Below are positions 49,763 through 58,379 of a stretch of DNA of 64,000 nucleotides, in pieces (positions within the stretch are counted from its first letter, which is position 1; every line of letters starts with the position of its first letter). The notes under the pieces were generated by a model that was not told the origin of the DNA, made no database searches, and saw nothing but the letters and a program-made list of their open reading frames with translations. The DNA is from Actinomadura sp. NBRC 104412 (GTDB lineage Bacteria > Actinomycetota > Actinomycetes > Streptosporangiales > Streptosporangiaceae): the NCBI RefSeq assembly GCF_030269515.1, contig NZ_BSTM01000021.1, positions 1 through 64,000 on the forward strand, in the 5' to 3' direction. The position numbers and the translations under genes were made by a program.

Positions 49763-51019
49763 ATGAGTCCTCCATCCCCGCCGCCCCCACCGCCCGGTTC
49801 CCTTGGGAGCGGGCAGATCCGGCAGAGCCAGATCACCACGGGCGACGAGGGCGTCTCCGGCTGGACGAACAAGATCCAGGTCTGGGAAGACCATTACGAG
49901 GATCTCAAGCGGATCGTCGACGGCATGAAGCCGGAGAAGCTCGCCACCGCCGCCAACACGTACGGCAGCCTGGCCTCCCGCATGGAGACGACCATCAACC
50001 TGCTGTACCGGCAGGCCGAGCGGATGATCGACGCATGGGGGAGCGAAGACGCCGCCCGCAAGGCCCTGGACAACATGAACAAGGCGTACCGCCAGGCCAT
50101 CGAGATCCAGGAGACCAGCAGGCAGAGTCAGACGGCGCTCAACAACCACAAGAACAAGCAGACCCAGTGGAAGCAGCAGTACGGAACGGGCGGAGCCAAC
50201 GACGACTGGGTGCATGAGGTCTCGGTGTGGGCGAACCGCGCCCTGAGCGTCACCGGCCTCGGTGGCGCCGCCGTCTCCGCATTCCTCGGCAACAACGCGC
50301 AGGCCGAGGACGTGCTGCAGCAGATCAACCAGGGCACGGTTGAGACGAACGACCAGTTCCCCCAGGAAATCCGGGTGGACATGCCGTCGACGACCAACAT
50401 CGATACGCCTTGGCCGCCGTCTCCGCCTCCCGGACGGCCTCCGGGGAGCCCCGAGATGCCCGGCGGCGGCTCGCCTCCCGGCGGCATGCCGGACACCGGC
50501 GGTCTTCCCGGCGGCTCTCCGCCCGGTACCAACCCCGGTGACATTCCGGGTCCGGGTGGCGGGCCGGGTGGCGGCCCTGGCGGCGGTCCCAACGGCCCGG
50601 GAAGCATCGGCGACCCGCCCGGCGGTCCGGGCTTCCCCGGCGGCCCGGGTGGCGGCCCCGGCAGCGACCTGGCGAGCCTGCCCGGTGGCGGCCTGGGCGG
50701 TGGCGGCCTGGGTGGCGGTCCCGGTGGCGGCCTCGGCGGTGGCGCACCCGGCGGTCTGCCGGGCGGTGCCCCGGGCGGTGGTCCCGGCGGCGTACCGGCC
50801 GGTGCGGGCCTCGGCGGCGCCGGCGGAGCCTTCCCCGGCGGCGGAGCCTTCGGCCGCGGCGGCATGGGCGCCGGAGGCATGCCGATGGGCGGCATGCCGA
50901 TGGGCGCGGGCGCCGGTGGACGCGGCAACGACGAGGAGCACGAGCGTTCGACCTGGCTGACCGAGGACGAGGACGTCTGGGGCGGTGACGACGAGACCGC
51001 CCCGCCGGTGATCGGGTGA
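49763..51019 (+). CDS. PPE-like ESX substrate with Gly/Pro collagen-like region
   Basis: A 418-residue protein. After a Pro-rich start, residues ~30-150 form long helices with an AWGSEDAARKAL turn (WxS in place of WxG, then helix), similar to PPE or WXG domains. Residues ~215-390 are a low-complexity region of GG[GP] and GGxPGG repeats. The acidic C-terminus reads RSTWLTEDEDVWGGDDE and ends in PPVIG, a tail I recall from other actinomycete T7SS proteins. Start is ATG 49763; the preceding GAGAGGG site is distant. The partner is probably the preceding 118-residue protein. Confidence 0.7.
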   Translation: MSPPSPPPPPPGSLGSGQIRQSQITTGDEGVSGWTNKIQVWEDHYEDLKRIVDGMKPEKLATAANTYGSLASRMETTINLLYRQAERMIDAWGSEDAARKALDNMNKAYRQAIEIQETSRQSQTALNNHKNKQTQWKQQYGTGGANDDWVHEVSVWANRALSVTGLGGAAVSAFLGNNAQAEDVLQQINQGTVETNDQFPQEIRVDMPSTTNIDTPWPPSPPPGRPPGSPEMPGGGSPPGGMPDTGGLPGGSPPGTNPGDIPGPGGGPGGGPGGGPNGPGSIGDPPGGPGFPGGPGGGPGSDLASLPGGGLGGGGLGGGPGGGLGGGAPGGLPGGAPGGGPGGVPAGAGLGGAGGAFPGGGAFGRGGMGAGGMPMGGMPMGAGAGGRGNDEEHERSTWLTEDEDVWGGDDETAPPVIG

Positions 51020-51122
51020 GTTTTCAGGCGGGTTGACCGATTGTGGCGGCATGGGACAAGGCTGCGTAATACGCTGACTCTCCCATGTCGCCACTTGTGC
51101 GAGTTGGATTGCGAGGACGCTG

Positions 51123-52511
51123 ATGCGACGGTGGAGCCGAGCGGCGGTCAGCGCTGGTCTGGCCGTCCTGATGATCGGAGCGACGGCCTCTCCCGGCGCC
51201 GCCGCCGCGCGGAAACCGCATCCCGCCCAATGGTGGTTCGGCATCTGGGACGTCGAGAAGAGCCTGTGGCCGCATGGCAAGGGGCGGGGCGTCACGGTGG
51301 CGGTCATCGACACCGGCGTCCAGGCCAGCCTTCCGGACCTGTCCGGCGCGGTCCTGCCCGGCGCGGACTTCCAGACCGGTGGTGGCGGCGACGCCCGCAC
51401 GGACAACAAGAGCTTCTCCGATGGCGGCCACGGTACCCGCATGGCCACGCTGATCGCCTCACGCGGAACCGGCACGGGTTTGCTCGGCGTCGCGCCGGAG
51501 GCGAAGATCCTGCCGGTCGTGGGCCAGTCGAGCGCGGCGTTCACCAAGGGGATCCGCTTCGCGGCCGACCGCGGCGCCAAGGTCATCAACCTGTCCCAGG
51601 CCGCGCCGGGGCCGTGCCCCGCCGACATGCAGGCGGCGATCGCCCACGCCATCAGGAAGGACGCGGTCGTCGTCGCGGGCGCGGGCAACGACGGCAACGG
51701 CGCCAACGCGTCCAACAACCCCGCGAACTGTGTCGGCGTCCTGGCGGTCGGCGCGGCGGACATCACTCCCAAGCCGTGGGTGCAGACCCAGCGTCAGCCG
51801 TACGTCAAGGTGGCCGGTCCTGGTGTGCTGGCGTCCGGTGTCTCCGCCGACGGCACCCTCAACTTCAACAAGGCGGGCACGAGCCAGGCGGCCGCGCTGA
51901 CCTCGGGCGTCGTGGCGCTGATCCGGTCGGCGCACCCCGAGTGGTCCAACCGGGAGGTCGTTCGCCAACTGGTCGCGTCCGCGAAGGACATCGGTCCCAA
52001 GGGCAAGGACGACCAGACCGGGTACGGCTTCACCCGGCCCTATCGCATCTTCGAGGGGATGATTCCGAAGAGCACCCCCAACCCGGTGTTCGAGGAGTAC
52101 GACCGGTGGGCGGCCACGCATAAGGAGGAGGCGGATCCGCAGAACGCCGCCGGCGGCGGGGCCCGTGACGACAAGCCGCTGACGGACTGGACGGGCCTGT
52201 TCGGCATGCTCGGGATGCTGCTCGTCGTGGTCCTGGCCATCCTGTTCGCGCTCTACAAGACCCGCAGGTCCAAGCCGGCCGCCGCAGGTCCGGTGGGGCC
52301 GGTGCCGGGAGCGCCGCCGACGTTCGGCACGGGTCCCTATCCCGGGCCCGGGCAGCCGCCGCAACCGGGCTCGGGCGCGTACCCGTCCCAGGGCATGGAG
52401 GGCCGCCAGCAGTCGGCGCCCCCGGGGCAACGGCCACGCTTCGAGCCGCCCCTCCAGGAGGGCTACCCGCCGCAGACCCACCAGGACATTCCGCAGCAGC
52501 CTCCGCAGTAG
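51123..52511 (+). CDS. mycP: Mycosin-type subtilisin protease of the ESX system (copy 2)
   Basis: A 462-residue S8 protease with signal peptide (about residues 1-28). The triad is present: VAVIDTGVQAS (Asp), GGHGTRMATLIAS (His) and KAGTSQAAALTSG (Ser). A membrane helix near residues 360-380 (LFGMLGMLLVVVLAILFALY) is followed by an unusually long Pro/Gly/Gln-rich cytoplasmic tail of about 80 residues. This is the second mycosin in the locus and differs clearly from copy 1 in length, tail and catalytic contexts. Start is ATG 51123, with weak ribosome binding signals. It follows the PPE-like gene by 103 bp. Confidence 0.92.
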   Translation: MRRWSRAAVSAGLAVLMIGATASPGAAAARKPHPAQWWFGIWDVEKSLWPHGKGRGVTVAVIDTGVQASLPDLSGAVLPGADFQTGGGGDARTDNKSFSDGGHGTRMATLIASRGTGTGLLGVAPEAKILPVVGQSSAAFTKGIRFAADRGAKVINLSQAAPGPCPADMQAAIAHAIRKDAVVVAGAGNDGNGANASNNPANCVGVLAVGAADITPKPWVQTQRQPYVKVAGPGVLASGVSADGTLNFNKAGTSQAAALTSGVVALIRSAHPEWSNREVVRQLVASAKDIGPKGKDDQTGYGFTRPYRIFEGMIPKSTPNPVFEEYDRWAATHKEEADPQNAAGGGARDDKPLTDWTGLFGMLGMLLVVVLAILFALYKTRRSKPAAAGPVGPVPGAPPTFGTGPYPGPGQPPQPGSGAYPSQGMEGRQQSAPPGQRPRFEPPLQEGYPPQTHQDIPQQPPQ

Positions 52512-52728
52512 CAGGGCCTGGCTCCGCCGAGCTTGGTCAGCGCGCCCCCGGGGCGTGCCTCTCCGCCTGCGCCGGTCGGCGCACTGTCCGCGGGTGCCCG
52601 CATGGGCGTCTCCATGGTGTCGGCCGGGATCCGTTACGGCCCTTTGATCCTCGCGTTGCGATCTCTCGGGGGTTGGCGGTGCGGGGTGGCCGGGAGTCTC
52701 GTACGCTGGCGGCGGAGAAAGGAGGCAG

Positions 52729-54390
52729 GTGTCCGAGTCGGGTTGGCAGCAGAGCGTGTTGCGGGAGCTCGGTGCGTCTCAGCGGGGACTGGCGGCCCTT
52801 GAGCCGTCCTCGCCGCCCTTGAGGCGAGAACCGTGGGATGTGGACTCTCCCACGGAGGAGGCGCGTCCGGAGCCCGTTCCCGCTACCTCGCCGTCGACGG
52901 ACTCGCATACCGCTGACGCGGTGCCACCTCCCCCGCCTCCTCCACCCCAGCCAGCTCCATCCCCGCCACCTCCTCCTGTGGCCTCCACGCCGGAGCGTCA
53001 GTCGACGGCTGCGGCCTCGGTCGTCCCGCCGCCGCCCCCTCCTCCCCCTCCGCCGCCGGTCGTGGAATCGCCGGTCCCGGAGCCGTCGCCTGCCCCGCCC
53101 GTGCTGGAACAGCCCGTGGCGTCCGCGTCTGCTTCTGCTTCTGCGTCCGCCTCTGCGTCCGCTTCGGAGGCGCGGCCTCAGCAGCGCGAGGGTGTCGTTC
53201 CCCCTCCGCCCCCACCGCCGCCGTTCCACGGTGGACAGGACGCGGGCGACCGGCAGCAGACCGGGGCGCAGGCGGCGCAGGAGCAGGCGCCCGAGTTCCC
53301 GTCGGTGGTCCGGCCCGAGACCGGCGCGTTCGGTGCGTCCCTGGCGTTCGGGGTGCTGGCGGGCGTGGAACCGGACGAGGAGTACGACCCGGCCACGGCG
53401 ACGCAGGAGCCCGCCCAGCCGGCGCAGCCCAACCAGCAGTACCCGCAGGCGTCGGTCGGCCAGCCCGTCGCCGGGCAGTCGCGGCCTCCCGCCGAGGACC
53501 TGGTGCGCAAGGTCCGGCATGGCGACCCGTTCGTACGGCGGATGGGCCGTGGCGTGCGCAAGGCCGTCGGTGGCGGCGGCGCGCAGAACGCTCAGCAGCA
53601 GGCGGCGTTCGCCGAGCTCATGCGGCAGTCGGTGCCGAGCTGCCGGCAACTGGCGGTCGCGTCGGTACGCGGCGGCGCGGGCAAGACGACGATGGCCGCT
53701 CTGGTGGCGACCGAGCTGGCGCGGCACCGCGCCGACCGGGTCCTGGCGGCCGACGCCGACGCCGAGCTGGGGTCGCTGCCGCTGCGCTTGGGCGTGCACG
53801 CGGAGCGGTCGTTGTTCGACCTGGCGAACACGCATCCGCGGACGTTCGAGGAGGCCGCGCAGTTCCTCTCGCGGACGGCGGACGGGCTGTGGGTGATGTC
53901 GTCCACCCGGGGAGGCCGGATCGCCGGGGAGTTCACGCTGAGCACCTTCCAGACGGCGCTGGGCGCGGTGACTCGGTACCTGTCGGCCGTTGTGATCGAC
54001 TGCGGCGCGGGCATCCTGACCGAGCTCAACCGGGGCATCCTCAAGTCGTCGCACGGCCTGGTCCTGGTCACGCCCGGCACGGTGGACGGCGCGCTCAGCG
54101 CGCGCGGCGCCCTGGAATGGTTCGCCGGCAACAACCAGCAGGACCTGCTGCCCCGCACGGTCATCGCGATGGTCTCGCACGCCCAGCAGGTGGGCGCCGA
54201 CCTGGACCGGGCGCAGCAGATGCTCACGGCTTGGGGGCTGCCCGTGGTGCACGTCCCCTACGACCGGCACGCCGCCACCGGCAGCGCGCTGGACATGACG
54301 ATGGTCGGCGCGAACACCCGGTCGGCCGTGAACAGGATCGTGCACGAGGTGTTCGCCCGTTCGCTGTCGGTTCCCGGGGCGTCCCGATGA
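52729..54390 (+). CDS. EspI-like ParA/MinD-fold ATPase with Pro-rich N-terminus
   Basis: A 553-residue protein. Residues ~25-190 are low complexity: long proline runs (PPPPPPPP) and an eightfold Ala-Ser repeat (about residues 130-146). Residues ~300-545 form a SIMIBI-type P-loop domain: VASVRGGAGKTTMAALVA, DADAELGSLPLRLG and VVIDCGAGIL. The deviant Walker A normally starts KGG; here it is RGG, so the signature lysine is replaced by arginine. The layout matches EspI of ESX-1, which is thought to regulate secretion according to ATP level. Start is GTG 52729 after AGGAGG. The next gene overlaps by 4 bp. Confidence 0.8.
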   Translation: MSESGWQQSVLRELGASQRGLAALEPSSPPLRREPWDVDSPTEEARPEPVPATSPSTDSHTADAVPPPPPPPPQPAPSPPPPPVASTPERQSTAAASVVPPPPPPPPPPPVVESPVPEPSPAPPVLEQPVASASASASASASASASEARPQQREGVVPPPPPPPPFHGGQDAGDRQQTGAQAAQEQAPEFPSVVRPETGAFGASLAFGVLAGVEPDEEYDPATATQEPAQPAQPNQQYPQASVGQPVAGQSRPPAEDLVRKVRHGDPFVRRMGRGVRKAVGGGGAQNAQQQAAFAELMRQSVPSCRQLAVASVRGGAGKTTMAALVATELARHRADRVLAADADAELGSLPLRLGVHAERSLFDLANTHPRTFEEAAQFLSRTADGLWVMSSTRGGRIAGEFTLSTFQTALGAVTRYLSAVVIDCGAGILTELNRGILKSSHGLVLVTPGTVDGALSARGALEWFAGNNQQDLLPRTVIAMVSHAQQVGADLDRAQQMLTAWGLPVVHVPYDRHAATGSALDMTMVGANTRSAVNRIVHEVFARSLSVPGASR

Positions 54391-54848
54391 GCCAGGATCT
54401 GATCGCGCTGGTGCGCCGGCGCCCGGATGTGCACGCCGTGGCGGACGGCCTGGTCGCCATGGGTGAGCCGCTGGAGCTGCGCGGTGGGGAGCCCGAGGCG
54501 ACCCGGCTGTACGACGGTGACGGCCGTCTGCTGGTGTCCATCGAGGACCCGGTGCAGGTCACGCTGCAAAGCGAGATCGCGCGGCTGCTGGGTCCCGAGT
54601 TCGCGTCCCGGGTCGGCACGCCCGTGTGGTGGGTGGAGGTCAGGGCGGTCGGGGACATGCCCGACGCGATCCGTGTCGCCCGCAGGTTCACCGACGCGCT
54701 CGTGCACTACGTGGGTGGTACGAGCTTCCCCGATGGACGTCCCGACGTCCCGGCGCTGAGCTGGCGCGCGTCCGACGCGTCCGATCGGAGCGGGGGACTG
54801 CCGGGGCCGGGCGAGCCGCCCGTGCCCGGCGGGGTCATCGGCGGCTGA
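54387..54848 (+). CDS. Conserved hypothetical T7SS-associated protein
   Basis: A 153-residue protein of no recognised family. An alpha/beta core (RLLVSIEDPVQVTLQSEIARLLG, TPVWWVEVRAVGDMPDAIRVARRFTDALVHYVGG) is followed by a Pro/Gly-rich tail. It begins ATG 54387 inside the stop of the EspI-like gene (ATGA), so the two are translated together and probably act together. No signal peptide or membrane helix is present. Confidence 0.7.
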   Translation: MSQDLIALVRRRPDVHAVADGLVAMGEPLELRGGEPEATRLYDGDGRLLVSIEDPVQVTLQSEIARLLGPEFASRVGTPVWWVEVRAVGDMPDAIRVARRFTDALVHYVGGTSFPDGRPDVPALSWRASDASDRSGGLPGPGEPPVPGGVIGG

Positions 54849-54892
54849 CCGGAAGCCGGGGGCTCCCGTAGGGGGCGGTCTGCACGACGAAA

Positions 54893-54926
54893 GCCTCCGC
54901 CGCGGCCGACCGGCCGCAACGGAGGC
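54893..54926. terminator. Bidirectional terminator between convergent genes
   Basis: GCCTCCG (54893-54899) pairs with CGGAGGC (54920-54926), enclosing a second stem GCGGCC/GGCCGC with loop GACC. It separates the EspI-like operon from the convergent membrane-anchored gene. Confidence 0.75.
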
Positions 54927-54957
54927 ATGGGGTCGTGAGCTTGAGGGTCGGCCGGGT

Positions 54958-55782
54958 TCAGGTGGTGAAGCGCAGCGTGTTGGTGACCTCGACGCCGAGC
55001 TCTCCGGCGGTCTGGTAGACGGAGCCGGTGCGGTCGCCGACCGAGCCGCCCCTGGCCCAGTACGACTGCGCGTAGATCACCTGGTTGTCCAGCGTCCAGG
55101 TACGGGTCCAGTACGCGGGCTCCTGGTTCAGCTGCGGCATCCCGCTGCTGGTGGCCGGCTTGAGCAGCTTGGGCCAGCCCTTGGAGTAGGTGGCGCTGAG
55201 GACGCTGTTCGCCGCGGACGAGCTGGACAGCTTCATCACGGAGATGACGGTGACGATGTTGCGCGTCGGGCTGGCGTACACCGCGGAGTAGAGCTGGTCG
55301 GTGCACGGGTAGGTGCGCAGCCGCGTCAGCAGGACGCTGTTGGCCCGCGCGATGCAGGAGTCGGTGCGGGTGCCCACCCGGGTGAACGTGTTGCCGCGCG
55401 CCGTCGTGATGGTCGACTTCAGCACACCCGCGGGAGAGCCGCCGGAGCCGACGGTCGTGTCGTCGGTGGGCGTCGTGGACGGCGCAGAAGGCGGGGTCCA
55501 GGTGGGGGTGGGCAGGGCGGAGCGGTACGAGGGGTCGTCATCGCCGCCCCTGAGCACCACGAAGGCGCCGACGCCGACCAGGGCGAGCACCAGCACGGCC
55601 CCGATGACCAGCACCGGGACGAGCGCGCCGCCGCCTCCGCGCCGGGGTGGCGGGGGCGGGAAGGGGCCGGGCGGGCCACCGGGCATGGGGGGCGGGCCCG
55701 CGTGCATCGGAGGCGGAGGGGCAGGGGCACCGTACGGCGGCTGGCCGATCGGGGGCTGGCCGGGCCACTGAGGTGGGTTCAT
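54958..55782 (-). CDS. Membrane-anchored extracytoplasmic protein with Pro-rich N-terminus
   Basis: A 274-residue protein: a Pro/Gly-rich cytoplasmic segment (residues 1-48), one membrane helix (ALVPVLVIGAVLVLALVGVGAFVVL, about 52-76), a Thr/Ser/Pro linker, and an extracytoplasmic domain of ~165 residues with TDSCIARANSVLLTRLRTYPCTDQLYSAVYASP. The two cysteines could form a disulfide. The same pattern occurs in the divergent neighbour at 56106. No family is recognised. Start is ATG 55782 with GGAG eight bases upstream. Its place at the end of the ESX locus suggests an accessory role. Confidence 0.65.
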   Translation of the reverse strand: MNPPQWPGQPPIGQPPYGAPAPPPPMHAGPPPMPGGPPGPFPPPPPRRGGGGALVPVLVIGAVLVLALVGVGAFVVLRGGDDDPSYRSALPTPTWTPPSAPSTTPTDDTTVGSGGSPAGVLKSTITTARGNTFTRVGTRTDSCIARANSVLLTRLRTYPCTDQLYSAVYASPTRNIVTVISVMKLSSSSAANSVLSATYSKGWPKLLKPATSSGMPQLNQEPAYWTRTWTLDNQVIYAQSYWARGGSVGDRTGSVYQTAGELGVEVTNTLRFTT

Positions 55783-56091
55783 CGGGTGCTCCAAGGGAGG
55801 TCGCGCGTCGAGGGGTCGCTGAGGAGATCAGGTCAGGTTATGGCACCCAGGCGCCCGGTCCATGGTGATTTCCGTGGATACCGTGGTCACAGTGGACCAA
55901 GTCGGGGTCGTATCTGCTTGCCCGCGATCGACGTGGGTCGTCAGCATGCCATGCAGTTTTGGATGCTTCGTTCGGGCCTGGGGTTCCCGGTGGAAGCGTT
56001 CGCGTTCCCGGCGGGTGCGGGAGTTATCGGGGTGAGCGCCGGTATCGGCCGGTAATGTGCCGCTCAGTGATTCCGCGCTCACGGAGGCGTC

Positions 56092-56109
56092 ATGGACGCC
56101 CACGGATGA
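56092..56109 (+). CDS. Five-codon upstream ORF overlapping the next start
   Basis: ATG 56092 follows GGAGG (56083-56087), reads MDAHG, and its TGA overlaps ATG 56106 of the following gene (ATGA). The following gene lacks its own ribosome binding site, so translation may be coupled through this mini-frame. Confidence 0.35.
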   Translation: MDAHG

Positions 56110-56795
56110 GGATGGCCCCGATCGGTGCGGGGCTGGTGGTGGTGTGCCTGATCGGCGTGGTCGCCGCCGCTGCCAGGGTGACGTTGGGCGGCGGTTCGGA
56201 CGGTGACAGGACGGGCGCCGAATCCCCGAGACCGCCGGCGTCCACCCGTCCCGTACCGACACGGCAGGCGCCCGGCCGTCCCTCCGCACCGCCGCCTGGG
56301 GCGGGGCCGTGGCAGCCGGACGTCGGGAAGGGCTTCTTCACACCGACCGTGCTGACCAGCCGCGGCGCGTACCGCGCGTCCCGGTACTGGACGAGAAGCT
56401 GCGTCCGGGACGCGAAGCCGAAGCTCGCGGCGCTCGTCCGCAGGACGCCGTGTAGCGGTGCGCTGCTGGGCGCCCTCTACCGCAGTCCCGACGGCAGGGT
56501 GTACGTGCAGATGACCGCCATGCGGTTCGCGACTCCCGGGGACGCCGCGCGCATCTCCCAGGCCATCAGCGGCGATGTCGCGCCGCGGCTTCACGTCCCG
56601 TACCGGAACGAGCCCGCGCATTGGTGGTCGGCGTCGCACGCGGGGCATCACGTGCTGATCCGGCAGTCGTTCATTCCCAGGGCACGCGAGCCGGGGCCGC
56701 GCGGTGGCCCGGCGCAGACGTACGGCGACACGCTGATCCGCAGGTTCCAGGCGATCCTGACCGGCCTCTACGCCGCAAGGCCCCGGCAGGGCTGA
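56106..56795 (+). CDS. Membrane-anchored extracytoplasmic protein, distant paralogue of the divergent gene
   Basis: A 229-residue protein with an N-terminal membrane anchor (IGAGLVVVCLIGVVAAAARVTL), a Pro/Arg linker, and a domain containing WTRSCVRDAKPKLAALVRRTPCSGALLGALYRSP. Spacing of the two cysteines and the following YxSP match the neighbour encoded on the other strand at 54958-55782, and a later NEPAHWW segment matches NQEPAYW there. Function is unknown. Start is uncertain: ATG 56106 is coupled to a five-codon frame, while ATG 56055 would add 17 residues. Confidence 0.6.
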   Translation: MRMAPIGAGLVVVCLIGVVAAAARVTLGGGSDGDRTGAESPRPPASTRPVPTRQAPGRPSAPPPGAGPWQPDVGKGFFTPTVLTSRGAYRASRYWTRSCVRDAKPKLAALVRRTPCSGALLGALYRSPDGRVYVQMTAMRFATPGDAARISQAISGDVAPRLHVPYRNEPAHWWSASHAGHHVLIRQSFIPRAREPGPRGGPAQTYGDTLIRRFQAILTGLYAARPRQG

Positions 56796-56823
56796 GCGAC
56801 CGGACCACCGAACGGGAGGCCGC

Positions 56824-57783
56824 TCACACGGGGGAGGGAGCGGCCGACCTGAGGTGTTCGAGCAGCATCCGGTGTCGCTGCCAGCCATCGGGGGAGCGCC
56901 CGTCACCGAGAGGGAAGAAGGTGAGCGGTGTCTGCGGGGGCCCGACCTGCTGTCCGGGCAGCCCGGCCGGGCCGCTGACGGTGCCGCTGACGGCCATCGC
57001 CAGCGGGCCGGGGGCACCGGTCCAGCGGGGCTCGGTGGTGAGGTCGCTGCGGCCGGGGATCAGCTGGGCGAACAGCGACAGGATCGGCTGCTCGGTGGCC
57101 AGCGCCCCGACCAGCGAGGGCAGATGCTGAAAGGGCGGTGGATCCTGCGGGGCGTAGCCGACCGTGGCGGTGCCGACCTCGAAGACAGCGCCGCCGCCCG
57201 TCTCGGAGAACTCGCAGATGGCCTGGGCGGGACGTGGCCCGTCGCCGATCACCAGCAGCCGGGCGCCGTCGCGGGCGCGGGCGTACTCGGTGAGCAGCTC
57301 GGACTGCCACTGGTGCGCCAGCGGCTCGGAGGGCCCCCAGCCCGCGGGCGCCTTGCCGGTGAGGAGCTTGAGCAGCCGTTCGATGGGGCCGCCGAGGTCG
57401 CCGTTGGCGCCGTGCCGCATCTGGTAGGTGAGGCTGAGCTGGGAGCCGACCGGGGCGGTGGGGCGGCTGGTGAAGCCGGGCGCGTAGTCGCGGGCCTCGG
57501 GGACGGGCACGAACGTGGCGCCGTTCCAGTAGAGAGGACGCCCGGTCAGGCCCTCGTAGAAGCCACCGTCACCGTCGCGTACGACCCACTGCAGGCCGGG
57601 ACCCGCCGCGGCGGCGCGCAGCGGCAAGGACAGCCGCGCGTCCAGCGGGCTGACCAGTTGCAGGGTCCGGCCGGACGAGGCGCAGTCGGCCAGCGCCTCG
57701 GAGATCCATCCGGTCAGCGCGATGACCGGGCGGTCCTGCAGCACGACCATCGCCTGGTCGGTCAGTACGTCTACGGTGCTCAT
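56824..57783 (-). CDS. DUF6177-like T7SS-associated protein
   Basis: A 319-residue soluble protein. The N-terminus MSTVDVLTDQAMVVLQDRPVIALTGWISEALADC and GFYEGLTGRPLYWNGATFVPV resemble the DUF6177 proteins that I recall from type VII secretion loci of streptomycetes and relatives. The C-terminal half has AFSE-type loops and a long PxxP-rich stretch (GPAGLPGQQVGPPQTPLTFFPLGDG). No catalytic motif is evident; a comparison with EspG chaperones would be reasonable but is unproven. ATG 57789 is an alternative start; TAGACT lies at 57798-57793. Confidence 0.65.
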   Translation of the reverse strand: MSTVDVLTDQAMVVLQDRPVIALTGWISEALADCASSGRTLQLVSPLDARLSLPLRAAAAGPGLQWVVRDGDGGFYEGLTGRPLYWNGATFVPVPEARDYAPGFTSRPTAPVGSQLSLTYQMRHGANGDLGGPIERLLKLLTGKAPAGWGPSEPLAHQWQSELLTEYARARDGARLLVIGDGPRPAQAICEFSETGGGAVFEVGTATVGYAPQDPPPFQHLPSLVGALATEQPILSLFAQLIPGRSDLTTEPRWTGAPGPLAMAVSGTVSGPAGLPGQQVGPPQTPLTFFPLGDGRSPDGWQRHRMLLEHLRSAAPSPV

Positions 57784-57816
57784 CCTCATCCGAGTCTAGT
57801 CCCGTTCGGGGACCGA

Positions 57817-58115
57817 CCCGGCTCCCGGAGCGCAGCGGAGGGAGCCGGGTCGGTCGGTCTTTCCGGGGGGTGTGGGGGGTCGTCCCCCCACGATGATTCG
57901 CCCGGTCCCCGAAGCGGAGCGCCAGCGGAGCGGAGGGGATTGGGTCGGTCGGTCTTTCCGGGGGGTGTGGGGGGTCGTCCCCCCACAATGATTCGGCCGG
58001 CTCCCGGAGCGCAGCGGAGGGAGCCGGGCCGGTCTGTTTTTTCGGGTGCGGGGGGTCGCCCCTCCACGATGATCCGCCCGGCTCCCGAAGCGGAGTGGAG
58101 GGGGAGCCGCGGGGA
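57817..58115. repeat. GC-rich tandem repeat array (three full and one partial unit)
   Basis: Units run 57817-57900, 57901-57995, 57996-58076 and 58077-58115 (partial). Each full unit holds an inverted repeat GGCTCCC...GGGAGCC, a T-rich spacer (GGTCTTTCCGG) and a hairpin GTGGGGGGTCGTCCCCCCAC, and ends in ATGATTCG or similar. The hairpin core is nearly the same as the palindromes after pit. The unit lies between divergent genes, and short frames in it are not credible proteins. Confidence 0.85.
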
Positions 58116-58379
58116 TGTCTCGCGCGCCGTGGGCGGCTTCCGCCCCGTCTCTGCTGGAATGTTACGAACGTGGCTCTTGGTGGCCTCACACCGGCCGAGC
58201 TGGGAAGATCAGGTCGTGCGCGTCACGCCCCCCGCCGCGGCCGGATGAACGCCCCCGCCCGTTCGCGGCGACGCTCAACCATCGGGGCCACTCGCGCGTC
58301 ACAGATACGGCGTCACAAACCGGTGGTGCCCGAGACCTCGGAGCCATACCCCGCCCCGGGCTCCACGAGAGTGGGACGC

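Noticed and set aside
57817..58115. CRISPR or coding sequence in the 57.8-kb array
   Set aside because: Units are contiguous without spacers and vary in length; frames through them are low complexity and shift between copies.
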